Below the pieces are notes generated by a model. It searched no databases. It was not told where the DNA came from and worked only from the letters and a program-made list of their open reading frames with translations. From SAR86 cluster bacterium (GTDB lineage Bacteria; Pseudomonadota; Gammaproteobacteria; Magnimaribacterales; D2472), in assembly GCA_018607365.1 (NCBI GenBank), contig JABBBT010000054.1:1-35798 (forward strand): DNA of 35,798 nucleotides, read 5' to 3'. The position numbers and the translations under genes were made by a program. Of the stretch, positions 16,723-24,903 are shown piece after piece. The stretch's first letter is position 1; each line of letters starts with the position of its first letter.

Positions 16723-18084
16723 ATGATTACATTTATTATTTACCTTTTATCGTTTATGGCACTTCTTGGTGTTCTTGTTACTATTCATGAATATGGTCAT
16801 TTCATAGTTGCCAGACTATGCAAAGTTCATGTTCAGAGGTTTTCACTTGGAATGGGTCCTGTTGTTTATACCAAGATGGATAAACATGGAACTGAATTTG
16901 CTCTTTCGCTACTTCCATTGGGTGGATATGTCTCTATGATCACTAATAAATTGATCGAAGTGGAACCAGAAATAAGAAATTCTCTTTCTGAAGAGCAAAT
17001 AAAGAATACCTTTGATTCAAAACCTAAGTGGCAAAGGGCTTCCATTATGTTTGCTGGGCCTCTAGCCAACTTTCTTCTTTCAATCTTTATTTTTTCTATA
17101 ATTTTCTTGAACACTCCTGATCCTCAAGCAGTTTCAGTTATAAAAGAGCAAAGTTCTTCTATTGTTTTCAAAGATACAAATGAATTTATAGTGTCTGGAG
17201 ATCAAATTAAATCAATAAATTCTGTTGAAATTAATGATCCCAAGGATATTAACCTAGAGCTGCTCTCATATGCTGGATATTCTGGCTATATAGATTTAGG
17301 GCTTCAAAGAAATGATATTAGCGATCCTGTTAATGTAAGCATTAAAGTCAACGATTACTTGCCCACATCAGAGTCTCAGGCTAACCCGCTAGGATATCTT
17401 GGTCTTACCGTGGAAAATAAAATGAGGCCTATTGTTGGACAGGTTCTTTCGGGCGGCGCAGCTGAATTGTCAGGGCTTAAGCCAAATGACATAGTTACAA
17501 AAATTGATAATAAGAAAATATTATTTGCTGGTGATATCAGAGAAGTAGTATCTTCAATCCCGAACTCTACTGCATTATTTAGTATCCAAAGGAATAATGA
17601 ATTAATACAAATTCCTGTAAAGGTTGGGTCTTTAACAAATGAAGAAGGTCTTGAATATGGAGTTCTGGGAATAGCATTTGGAACAAGTAGAACCTTCATA
17701 CAATCAATATCTAAAGGTATTTTTGAAACTTATAACTTAAGCAAGAAAACATTACAATTCATTGGAAAAATGTTAACTGGAAATATGGGTACTGAAAATC
17801 TAAGTGGGCCTATTGGTATTGCTGAGATGGCAGGAAATACTGCTCAAGCAGGTCTCCTTCCATTTATGTATCTTATGGCGTTGCTAAGTATCAGTCTTGC
17901 TGTTTTAAACCTTCTACCAATACCAGTGCTTGATGGTGGACAGCTCACACTGCTTGGTATTGAGGCACTGAGAGGAAAACCTTTATCAGAAAAAGTAGAA
18001 AATTATATTTACAGTGGCGGCGCAATTCTTGTTGGTATGTTAATGATATTTGCAGTATTTAATGACGTTTCAAGATTTTTTTAG
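16723..18084 (+). CDS. rseP: Site-2 protease RseP (zinc metalloprotease)
   Basis: Intramembrane protease that, in E. coli, cuts RseA to release sigma-E and clears signal-peptide remnants. 453 residues, as expected. TM1 carries the zinc motif HEYGH (residues 22-26). Two PDZ domains occupy roughly residues 115-195 and 215-295 in the periplasm, the second starting near GQVLSGGAAELSGLKPND. The third zinc ligand is in NLLPIPVLDGGQ (Asp404). Next to bamA, whose assembly defects trigger the sigma-E response in relatives. Confidence 0.97.
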   Translation: MITFIIYLLSFMALLGVLVTIHEYGHFIVARLCKVHVQRFSLGMGPVVYTKMDKHGTEFALSLLPLGGYVSMITNKLIEVEPEIRNSLSEEQIKNTFDSKPKWQRASIMFAGPLANFLLSIFIFSIIFLNTPDPQAVSVIKEQSSSIVFKDTNEFIVSGDQIKSINSVEINDPKDINLELLSYAGYSGYIDLGLQRNDISDPVNVSIKVNDYLPTSESQANPLGYLGLTVENKMRPIVGQVLSGGAAELSGLKPNDIVTKIDNKKILFAGDIREVVSSIPNSTALFSIQRNNELIQIPVKVGSLTNEEGLEYGVLGIAFGTSRTFIQSISKGIFETYNLSKKTLQFIGKMLTGNMGTENLSGPIGIAEMAGNTAQAGLLPFMYLMALLSISLAVLNLLPIPVLDGGQLTLLGIEALRGKPLSEKVENYIYSGGAILVGMLMIFAVFNDVSRFF

Positions 18085-18092
18085 GAAGTTAA

Positions 18093-20510
18093 TTGAAAAC
18101 ATTTAAAATTTATATTCTTGGGTTACTTTTATCAGCTCAACTTTTTTCCTTTGATGACTTTCTTGTAAGCGATATTAGAATTATAGGACTGCAAAGAGTC
18201 TCTACGGGGAGTATTTTTAATGTTATCCCAATAAGCGTTGGCGACAATATAGATCAAAGAAAATCAGCCGATATAACAAGATCACTTTTTGCTACAGAGC
18301 AATTTGATGACATTCAAATAGCTAAAGATGGCAATACATTAATTATTATTGTCCAAGAGAGGCCATCTATCTCAGCTATAGATATTTCTGGAAACAAAGC
18401 ATTAAAAACAGAACAATTACTAGAAAGTTTAGATGGCGTAGGGATTAAGGAAGGCGAGGTCTACAAAAGATCAACAGTTGAAAAAGTAAAATCTGAGCTA
18501 GTTAGGTCTTATGCATCAAATGGAAGGTATGGAGCAGGAGTTGATATTGAAGAAATCAAGAAACCTAGAAACAGAATAGAGCTTAATATCGAAGTTGATG
18601 AAGGTAAAAGTGCAACAATTGAAAGCATTAACATTATTGGTAATGAGCTTTTCTCAAATGAAGATTTATTAGATGGCTTTGAGTTGTCATCTGGTTCTAT
18701 TTTCTCTTTCCTTTCAAATGATAATGCGTACTCAAGAGAAAAATTAAAAGGTGATATTGAAAGCTTAGAATCATTTTATTTAAATAGGGGATATCTTAAA
18801 TTTTCTATAGAATCTTCAGAAATAAGCTTATCTAAAGATAAAAAATCTATCTTTATCAACTTTAATATTTTTGAAGGTGAGCAATATACTATCAACGATG
18901 TTGAGGTTGTTGGGGATTTACCTTTTGAAGATGAGGTTTATGAAGAGATAACTAATTCTTTGAAGGATAAAATTTATTCTCAAGCTCAAATAACTGGCAT
19001 TGAAGAGTTTTTTACAAATGTTTTAGGTAACCAAGGTTATGCTTTTGCTGAGGTAAGTGGCAACCCAGTTATTGATGATGATTCACAAGAGGTAAAGATT
19101 ACGTTTTCTGTGATGCCAGGAAAAAGAACGTATACAAGAAAAATTTTATTTACTGGTAACAACCTTACTCAAGATTATGTATTGCGAAGAGAGATGAGAC
19201 AGTTTGAAGGAGCCTGGTCCTCTGATAATAGTATTGAATCTGGAAAAGTAAGACTAGAAAGACTGGGTTATTTTAAAGAAGTAAATGTCGAAACTGTTCC
19301 CGTGGTAGGCACAGATGACCAAATAGATGTCATCTATAGTGTTGAAGAAGAAAATACTGGGTCTATTGGAGGTAATCTTGGTTATAGTGATTTTGGACTT
19401 ATGGTGGGTTTCAATCTGCAGGAACAGAATTTTTTAGGAACTGGAAATACTGTAGCTGTTGGAATTAACAAGAATGTTTATAGTGAGCAATATAATCTTT
19501 CATTCCTTGATCCTTTTGCTACAAAAGATGGGGTTAGTTTGGGCTATAATGCTTATTTTAGAGAAACAGATTATGGTGAATATAATGTTGCCAACTACCT
19601 TACAAATTCAAATGGTATTGGTATTCAATATGGATGGCCTATATCAGACACACAAAGGTTAAATCTAAGTCTTACTTATGACAAAACAGATATTAGTGTA
19701 GGGACACAGCCTGCAAGAGAGATATGGGACTTTGTAAATGCTGAAGGAAATGTATACGAAACTTTAAATCTTCAGACACAATGGCAAAGAGTCACCTTAA
19801 ATAGAGGTATGTATCCTACCGATGGTGCATCTACTGCTGTTAGTATTTCGGCAACAGTTCCAGGAAGTGATTTAAATTATTATCGAATCAACTTAAGACA
19901 AAAATTCTATCAGCCTCTTGGAAGAGGGCTTGTTTTTGGATTTAACGGCGAAATAGGATATCTATCTACCTTTGGCGATACGACAGAAACACCTTTCTTT
20001 CAAAATTTCTTTGCAGGTGGCCCAAGATCTCTTAGGGGTTTTGAATCAAATACATTGGGACCAAGAAGTACAGAGGCCCCATGTTATGAGTTCAATTATG
20101 CTGAAGGCATCTGCCCAAACTTAATTGATACAGATGGCGACGAAATACCTGATGAACCTTACTACAATCCATATGCCAATTCTGAATATAATAAAAGAGT
20201 TTCAATCGGCGGGAATGTAAAAGTTGAGGGTAGTTTGCAATTAATCTTCAGACTTCCATTTATTGAAGACCAGAGGTCAATGAGATCTGCTTTTTTCTTT
20301 GATTTTGGCAATGTATTTTCAGACAACTGTAAAGAGTATCAGTTTAATTGTTATAAACCATCAATTGATGATTTAAGATATTCTTATGGTGTAGGTATAA
20401 CATTTGTAACTGGTTTTGGGCCGATGAGTTTTGCAATATCAAAACCAACCAATGCTGGTCAGTATGAAGAGACAAAGCAATTTCAATTCACTGTAGGAAA
20501 TGTATTCTAA
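18093..20510 (+). CDS. bamA: Outer-membrane protein assembly factor BamA
   Basis: Central pore of the BAM machine that inserts beta-barrel proteins. 805 residues. A signal peptide precedes five POTRA repeats (from VSDIRIIGLQRV to about residue 415), then a 16-strand barrel ending in Phe (QFTVGNVF). Loop 6 has the conserved LRGF motif (647-650; VRGF in E. coli) and the cysteine pair of E. coli loop 6 (APCYEFNYAEGIC). An extra acidic stretch DTDGDEIPDE (679-688) follows in the same loop. The start is TTG with AGGAAG upstream. skp follows, and bamE is elsewhere in the window. Confidence 0.98.
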   Translation: MKTFKIYILGLLLSAQLFSFDDFLVSDIRIIGLQRVSTGSIFNVIPISVGDNIDQRKSADITRSLFATEQFDDIQIAKDGNTLIIIVQERPSISAIDISGNKALKTEQLLESLDGVGIKEGEVYKRSTVEKVKSELVRSYASNGRYGAGVDIEEIKKPRNRIELNIEVDEGKSATIESINIIGNELFSNEDLLDGFELSSGSIFSFLSNDNAYSREKLKGDIESLESFYLNRGYLKFSIESSEISLSKDKKSIFINFNIFEGEQYTINDVEVVGDLPFEDEVYEEITNSLKDKIYSQAQITGIEEFFTNVLGNQGYAFAEVSGNPVIDDDSQEVKITFSVMPGKRTYTRKILFTGNNLTQDYVLRREMRQFEGAWSSDNSIESGKVRLERLGYFKEVNVETVPVVGTDDQIDVIYSVEEENTGSIGGNLGYSDFGLMVGFNLQEQNFLGTGNTVAVGINKNVYSEQYNLSFLDPFATKDGVSLGYNAYFRETDYGEYNVANYLTNSNGIGIQYGWPISDTQRLNLSLTYDKTDISVGTQPAREIWDFVNAEGNVYETLNLQTQWQRVTLNRGMYPTDGASTAVSISATVPGSDLNYYRINLRQKFYQPLGRGLVFGFNGEIGYLSTFGDTTETPFFQNFFAGGPRSLRGFESNTLGPRSTEAPCYEFNYAEGICPNLIDTDGDEIPDEPYYNPYANSEYNKRVSIGGNVKVEGSLQLIFRLPFIEDQRSMRSAFFFDFGNVFSDNCKEYQFNCYKPSIDDLRYSYGVGITFVTGFGPMSFAISKPTNAGQYEETKQFQFTVGNVF

Positions 20511-20546
20511 TTAATATAAAATGGTCACACCAATTAAGGGGTTATT

Positions 20547-21083
20547 ATGAAAAACGTATTTAAATTTAATTTATTTTTAGTTCTGATCTTATCAGTACCA
20601 GCATTTGCTGTTGATGGAATGGCTGTAATAGATATGAGAACGGCTGTATTGTCTACTCAAGCAGCTGCAGATGCATTTAAGGCACTTGAAGAAGATGCTG
20701 ATTATGCTTCTAATCTTGAAGAAGCACAGTCTCTTCAAGCAGAAAGACAAAGTATTGCTGAAAATCTTCAGAAAGATTTAGAAACTTTATCTCAAGCAGA
20801 AATTGCTCAAATGCAAAAAGATATTCAAGACAAAGGCAAAGATCTAGAATTCTTAGCAGGCAAAATTCAACAAGCTCAAGAAGAAACAGCTCAGCAGGTC
20901 TTCTCTGCTAATGGTCAAGCAATGCAAAAAATTATTGGCGAGCTAATTCAGGCAAAGCAAATAAAAGTCCTTTTACAAAAAAATGACAATATTTTATTCA
21001 GTGACCCTGCATTAGATCTAACTGATGATGTTACATCTATGCTTGATGTTGCTGCATCAGGGGCTAATACTCAATCAGAGTAG
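20547..21083 (+). CDS. skp: Periplasmic chaperone Skp/OmpH family
   Basis: Holds unfolded outer-membrane proteins between the Sec channel and BAM. 178 residues. The signal peptide ends AFA at residue 21. The mature protein starts with the beta strand MAVIDMRTAVLSTQAA, followed by a long coiled-coil helical hairpin (about residues 50-135) rich in Gln, Glu and Ala. The C-terminal strand contains ILFSDPALDLTDDV. Sequence is weakly conserved in this family, but layout and position between bamA and lpxD fit. The stop TAG overlaps the GTG start of lpxD. Confidence 0.93.
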   Translation: MKNVFKFNLFLVLILSVPAFAVDGMAVIDMRTAVLSTQAAADAFKALEEDADYASNLEEAQSLQAERQSIAENLQKDLETLSQAEIAQMQKDIQDKGKDLEFLAGKIQQAQEETAQQVFSANGQAMQKIIGELIQAKQIKVLLQKNDNILFSDPALDLTDDVTSMLDVAASGANTQSE

Positions 21084-22018
21084 TGTCCGAAGAGAAGAAT
21101 TTTACACTAGCTGAACTAGCAGAATACTCAAATTCTAAGGTTGTTGGCAATGGAAATGCTGTTGTCAATAACCTAGCTTCTATACAAAAATCTAACCCCA
21201 ATTCAATAACATTTCTTACTAACTTAAAATATAAAAGTTTTTTAAAAACTACCAAAGCTATAGCGATAGTTGTTGATGAAGATTTTGAAATAGAAGAGGG
21301 ATTGAATTATTTAAAATCAGATAATCCTTATGCAGTTTTTGCAAAACTGTCTTCACTTTTTAAAAAGCCCTCATATGATTTAGATAATCATATAATTCAT
21401 CCATCTGCAGTAATTTCTTCTTCATCTAAAATTGGAAACAATGTAACAATTGGAGCAAATGTTGTAATAGGACCTGGCTGTATTGTTGAAGATGATGTTG
21501 TCATTAAATCAAATAGTTCTCTTGTTCAGGATGTATATATAGGTAAAAATTCAATCATTCACAATAATTCAATTCTTGGTTCTGATGGTTTTGGTTATGC
21601 CCTATCAAAAGATGGGTATATTAAAATAGAGCAATTAGGCGGTTTAATTATAAAATCTAATGTTGAAATTGGAGCAGGCTGTACTATTGATAGAGGGGCT
21701 TTAGATGATACCGAAATTCATGATGGAGTTAAGTTAGATAATCAAGTTCATATTGCGCATAATGTAATTTTAGGAGCAAACTCTGCTATTGCAGCTTGTT
21801 GTGCTATTGCTGGCTCAACAACAATAGGAATGAATCTTCAAATGGGAGGTCTTTCAGGGATTTTAGGCCATCTCTCAATATGCGATAATGTTTCAGTCGG
21901 AGCTCATACACTTATAACAAAAAATATTAAAAAATCTGGTAACTATATAGGTATAATGCCTGCTCAAAATCAAAAAGACTGGGCTAAATCCTCAATCTTT
22001 ATTAAAAATAGAGGCTAA
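21083..22018 (+). CDS. lpxD: UDP-3-O-acylglucosamine N-acyltransferase LpxD
   Basis: Third acyl-chain step of lipid A synthesis: N-acylation of UDP-3-O-acyl-glucosamine. 311 residues against about 340 in E. coli, with a shorter C-terminal helix. The N-terminal uridine-binding domain has SITFLTNLKYKSFL. The left-handed beta helix of hexapeptide repeats runs from about residue 105 to 275, with the catalytic His in VHIAHNVILG and the fold motif GSDGFGYA. The start is GTG, overlapping the skp stop by one base. Confidence 0.97.
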   Translation: MSEEKNFTLAELAEYSNSKVVGNGNAVVNNLASIQKSNPNSITFLTNLKYKSFLKTTKAIAIVVDEDFEIEEGLNYLKSDNPYAVFAKLSSLFKKPSYDLDNHIIHPSAVISSSSKIGNNVTIGANVVIGPGCIVEDDVVIKSNSSLVQDVYIGKNSIIHNNSILGSDGFGYALSKDGYIKIEQLGGLIIKSNVEIGAGCTIDRGALDDTEIHDGVKLDNQVHIAHNVILGANSAIAACCAIAGSTTIGMNLQMGGLSGILGHLSICDNVSVGAHTLITKNIKKSGNYIGIMPAQNQKDWAKSSIFIKNRG

Positions 22019-22019
22019 A

Positions 22020-22460
22020 ATGCTCGATTTCTATGATGAAATATCCACATTTCTTCCCCATAGGGAGCCATTTTTATTTATTGATGAAATAAAAAGTATT
22101 GATATTGGTAAATCTATTCATTGTATAAAACACAACTCGCCTGAAGAGGATTATTTTAGAGGCCACTTTCCCAATAACCCAATTATGCCTGGTGTACTTA
22201 TTCTTGAAGCACTAGCGCAAGCTTCTGGTATTTTGGGCTTTAAAACCCTAGAGAAGACTCCAGAAAGCGGATCTTTATATGTTTTTGCTGGAATAGATAA
22301 GGCAAGGTTTAGAAAAAGAGTAGGTCCAAATGATTCTATTGATCTTTTTAGTACAGTTGTTAATGAAAAAAGAGGTATATGGAAGTTTGAAACTAGAGCT
22401 GAGGTTGATGGTGAGTTAGCTTGTTCAGCAACAATCATGTGTGCGGATAGGAAGGTTTAA
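22020..22460 (+). CDS. fabZ: 3-hydroxyacyl-ACP dehydratase FabZ
   Basis: Dehydrates 3-hydroxyacyl-ACP in fatty-acid elongation and so competes with LpxA/LpxD for their acyl donor. 146 residues, hot-dog fold. FLPHREPFLFIDE and the active-site helix FRGHFPNNPIMPGVLILEAL (His49, Glu63) are intact. Located between lpxD and lpxA, as in most Gammaproteobacteria, with one base before it and a one-base overlap with lpxA after it. Confidence 0.98.
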   Translation: MLDFYDEISTFLPHREPFLFIDEIKSIDIGKSIHCIKHNSPEEDYFRGHFPNNPIMPGVLILEALAQASGILGFKTLEKTPESGSLYVFAGIDKARFRKRVGPNDSIDLFSTVVNEKRGIWKFETRAEVDGELACSATIMCADRKV

Positions 22461-23239
22461 TGAGTATTCATCCTTCATCAGTAATTAGTGATTCTGCCAA
22501 AATTGATCCTTCTGTAGAGATTGGTCCATTTTGTATTATTGGAGATGATGTTGAGATTGGGAGTGGATCATCTATTCTCAGTCATTCTATTTTAAAAGGT
22601 CCTACAAAAATAGGTAAAAATAATATTATTTACCAGTTCTCATCAATAGGTGAAGATACTCCTGATAAAAAATATAAAGGTGAGAAAACTGAACTTATTA
22701 TTGGTGACAATAATATTTTTAGAGAAGGGGTTACTATTCATAGAGGAACTGTTCAAGATAAGGCCGTTACAAAAATTGGAAATGATAATTTATTTATGGC
22801 GTATGCTCATGTTGCTCATGATTGCATAGTTGGGGATAGTAATGTTTTTGCCAATAGCGCAGGTATTGCTGGGCATGTTGAAGTTGGAAGTTTTGTAACT
22901 ATTGGTGGTTTTTCTGCCGTTCATCAATTTTGTATTTTGGGTGACTACTCTTTTGTTGGAATGAATTCATCTATCACCATGGATGTGCCTGCTTATGTAA
23001 AAGTAGCATCGAATCCTGCTAGAGTGATTGGCCTAAACTCTGTTGGCATGTCAAGAAATGAAATTTCTTCAGAATCTATCAGCCTCATTAAAAAAGCTTA
23101 TAAATTAGTTTATAAAAAGGGGTACAGGTTAGAAGATGCTATAAATAAGCTTGTTCTGCTATCAAAAGAAAGTGATGATAAGTTCTTAGATGCATTTATT
23201 AAATCAATTCAATCCTCTACCAGAGGCATTTTAAGATAA
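22460..23239 (+). CDS. lpxA: UDP-N-acetylglucosamine O-acyltransferase LpxA
   Basis: First step of lipid A synthesis. 259 residues; left-handed beta helix with hexapeptide repeats, then a C-terminal helical domain. The catalytic His is His120 in YAHVAHDC (E. coli His125). The acyl-chain ruler position, Gly173 in E. coli, aligns with Met168 in FVGMNSS; the alignment is anchored by AVHQFC and DVPAYV on either side. A Met here is known from Pseudomonas aeruginosa LpxA, which prefers a 10-carbon chain. Confidence 0.98.
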   Translation: MSIHPSSVISDSAKIDPSVEIGPFCIIGDDVEIGSGSSILSHSILKGPTKIGKNNIIYQFSSIGEDTPDKKYKGEKTELIIGDNNIFREGVTIHRGTVQDKAVTKIGNDNLFMAYAHVAHDCIVGDSNVFANSAGIAGHVEVGSFVTIGGFSAVHQFCILGDYSFVGMNSSITMDVPAYVKVASNPARVIGLNSVGMSRNEISSESISLIKKAYKLVYKKGYRLEDAINKLVLLSKESDDKFLDAFIKSIQSSTRGILR

Positions 23240-24361
23240 GTGCAAACAAAAAAAACTCTTAGAGTAGGCATCGTTGTTGGTGAACACTCAGGAGATCTCC
23301 TAGGTTCAGAGTTAGTTAAATCTTTAAAAAATGAAAATGATACGGACATTGAACTCTTCGGCATTGGTGGTCCAAAATTATCTGAATTAGGCCTTAAATC
23401 AGAATTTAATTTTAAAAAAATTAATGTAATGGGGTTGGTTGAGCCTCTCAAAAACTTTAGAGAGTTAAATAAGTTAAGAAAAAACCTAATAAGTTTATTT
23501 GTAGATAAAAAGATTGATTATTTTATTGGAGTTGATTCTCCTGACTTCAATATAACTATTCATAAACAGCTAAAGAAAAACGGGCTTACAAAAAATATCC
23601 AATTAGTTAGTCCATCTGTTTGGGTGTGGAGGCAGAACAGGCTCAAACACATTAGAAATTTTATAGACATGACTATATGCCTATTTAATTTTGAACATGA
23701 ATTTTATCAAAAAGAAAATTTAAAAAGTATTCACCTGGGGCATCCTTTCAGCCATCTCGAAAAAGGAAATAGGCAGGTTATTTATAATAAATATAATCTT
23801 TCTGCTGATAAGCATTATGTATCTATTCTTCCAGGTAGCAGAAAATCTGAAATCAATAACTTACTGCCAACATATATAGATTTCATTAAAGAGCATTCAG
23901 AAAAATATAGTAATTATGAATACCTTATTCCAGCTGTAGATAGCTCATCCATGAAAGATATTAAAAGCATGGTACCTCCATCACTCCCTATTCACGTTCA
24001 TAAAAATTGCTCAAACGAATTTTTATCAGTGTCTGACTATTCGATTGTCACATCAGGAACAGCTACTTTAGAGGCAGCTGTTCTAAGATGTAATCCAATA
24101 ATTTGTTATAAAACAAGCTTTATTAATTATGCGATTATTTCAAGAATGCTTAAGATAGATAATGTAGGCCTCCCAAATCTATTATTGGGGTCAAGAATTT
24201 TTCCTGAGTTAATCCAATCAGATTGTAATAAACAAAATTTAATGAAAGAAGCTGAAAAGATGCAACAGGGTTTCTGTCTTGATGATTATGCATTGAAACT
24301 TCAAAACTTGCTTCTTGGTGAGGGGTTTCAAGAAACTGCTAAAACAATTAGACGACTTTGA
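23240..24361 (+). CDS. lpxB: Lipid-A-disaccharide synthase LpxB
   Basis: Joins UDP-2,3-diacylglucosamine and lipid X to make the lipid A disaccharide; peripheral inner-membrane glycosyltransferase (GT19). 373 residues, normal length. GEHSGDLLGSELVKSL near the N-terminus, SPSVWVWRQNRLKHIR in the middle and ILPGSRKSEINNLLP plus VTSGTATLEAAVL in the nucleotide-binding half are signatures. The GTG start directly follows the lpxA stop, and its stop overlaps the rnhB TTG start (TTGA). Confidence 0.97.
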   Translation: MQTKKTLRVGIVVGEHSGDLLGSELVKSLKNENDTDIELFGIGGPKLSELGLKSEFNFKKINVMGLVEPLKNFRELNKLRKNLISLFVDKKIDYFIGVDSPDFNITIHKQLKKNGLTKNIQLVSPSVWVWRQNRLKHIRNFIDMTICLFNFEHEFYQKENLKSIHLGHPFSHLEKGNRQVIYNKYNLSADKHYVSILPGSRKSEINNLLPTYIDFIKEHSEKYSNYEYLIPAVDSSSMKDIKSMVPPSLPIHVHKNCSNEFLSVSDYSIVTSGTATLEAAVLRCNPIICYKTSFINYAIISRMLKIDNVGLPNLLLGSRIFPELIQSDCNKQNLMKEAEKMQQGFCLDDYALKLQNLLLGEGFQETAKTIRRL

Positions 24362-24903
24362 CTGAATTAATTGCTGGAGTAGATGAAGTGGGAAGAGGAT
24401 CTCTAGCAGGCCCAGTAATTGCTGCTGCTGTTATTTTAAAGAATAAAATTGAAGGTCTAGATGATTCAAAAAAACTTTCCAAAACTAAAAGAGAGCAATT
24501 AAATCAAAAAATTATTGAGAATTCTTTTTTTGCATATGGCTCTGCTTCTGTTGAGGAAATAGATGATATAAATATTCTACAAGCCTCTTTATTGGCAATG
24601 AAAAGAGCTATACTTAACTTACCAATTAGGCCTAACAAGGTTCTTGTTGATGGAACTCACAAGCCTGAAATAGACATATTAGTTGAAACTATTATTGGTG
24701 GAGATTCTTTGATTGCAGAAATAAGTGCTGCATCAATAATTGCTAAAGTTTATAGAGACGATCTAATGATGAAACAAGATGTTATTTACCCAAATTATGG
24801 CTTCGGACAGCATAAAGGCTATGGCACTCAAGTCCATATTGAAAATATAAGAACTCATGGCAGTTGCTTAATCCATAGAAAATCATTTAAAGGCACATCT
24901 TGA
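24358..24903 (+). CDS. rnhB: Ribonuclease HII
   Basis: Removes ribonucleotides and RNA from RNA-DNA hybrids. 181 residues. The start IAGVDEVGRGSLAGPVIAAA has the first two catalytic acids, VLVDGTHKP the third, and AEISAASIIAKVYRD the fourth. The TTG start overlaps the lpxB stop (TTGA), and the same TTGA arrangement is used with dnaE at the 3' end. The order lpxB-rnhB-dnaE is standard. Confidence 0.97.
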   Translation: MTELIAGVDEVGRGSLAGPVIAAAVILKNKIEGLDDSKKLSKTKREQLNQKIIENSFFAYGSASVEEIDDINILQASLLAMKRAILNLPIRPNKVLVDGTHKPEIDILVETIIGGDSLIAEISAASIIAKVYRDDLMMKQDVIYPNYGFGQHKGYGTQVHIENIRTHGSCLIHRKSFKGTS

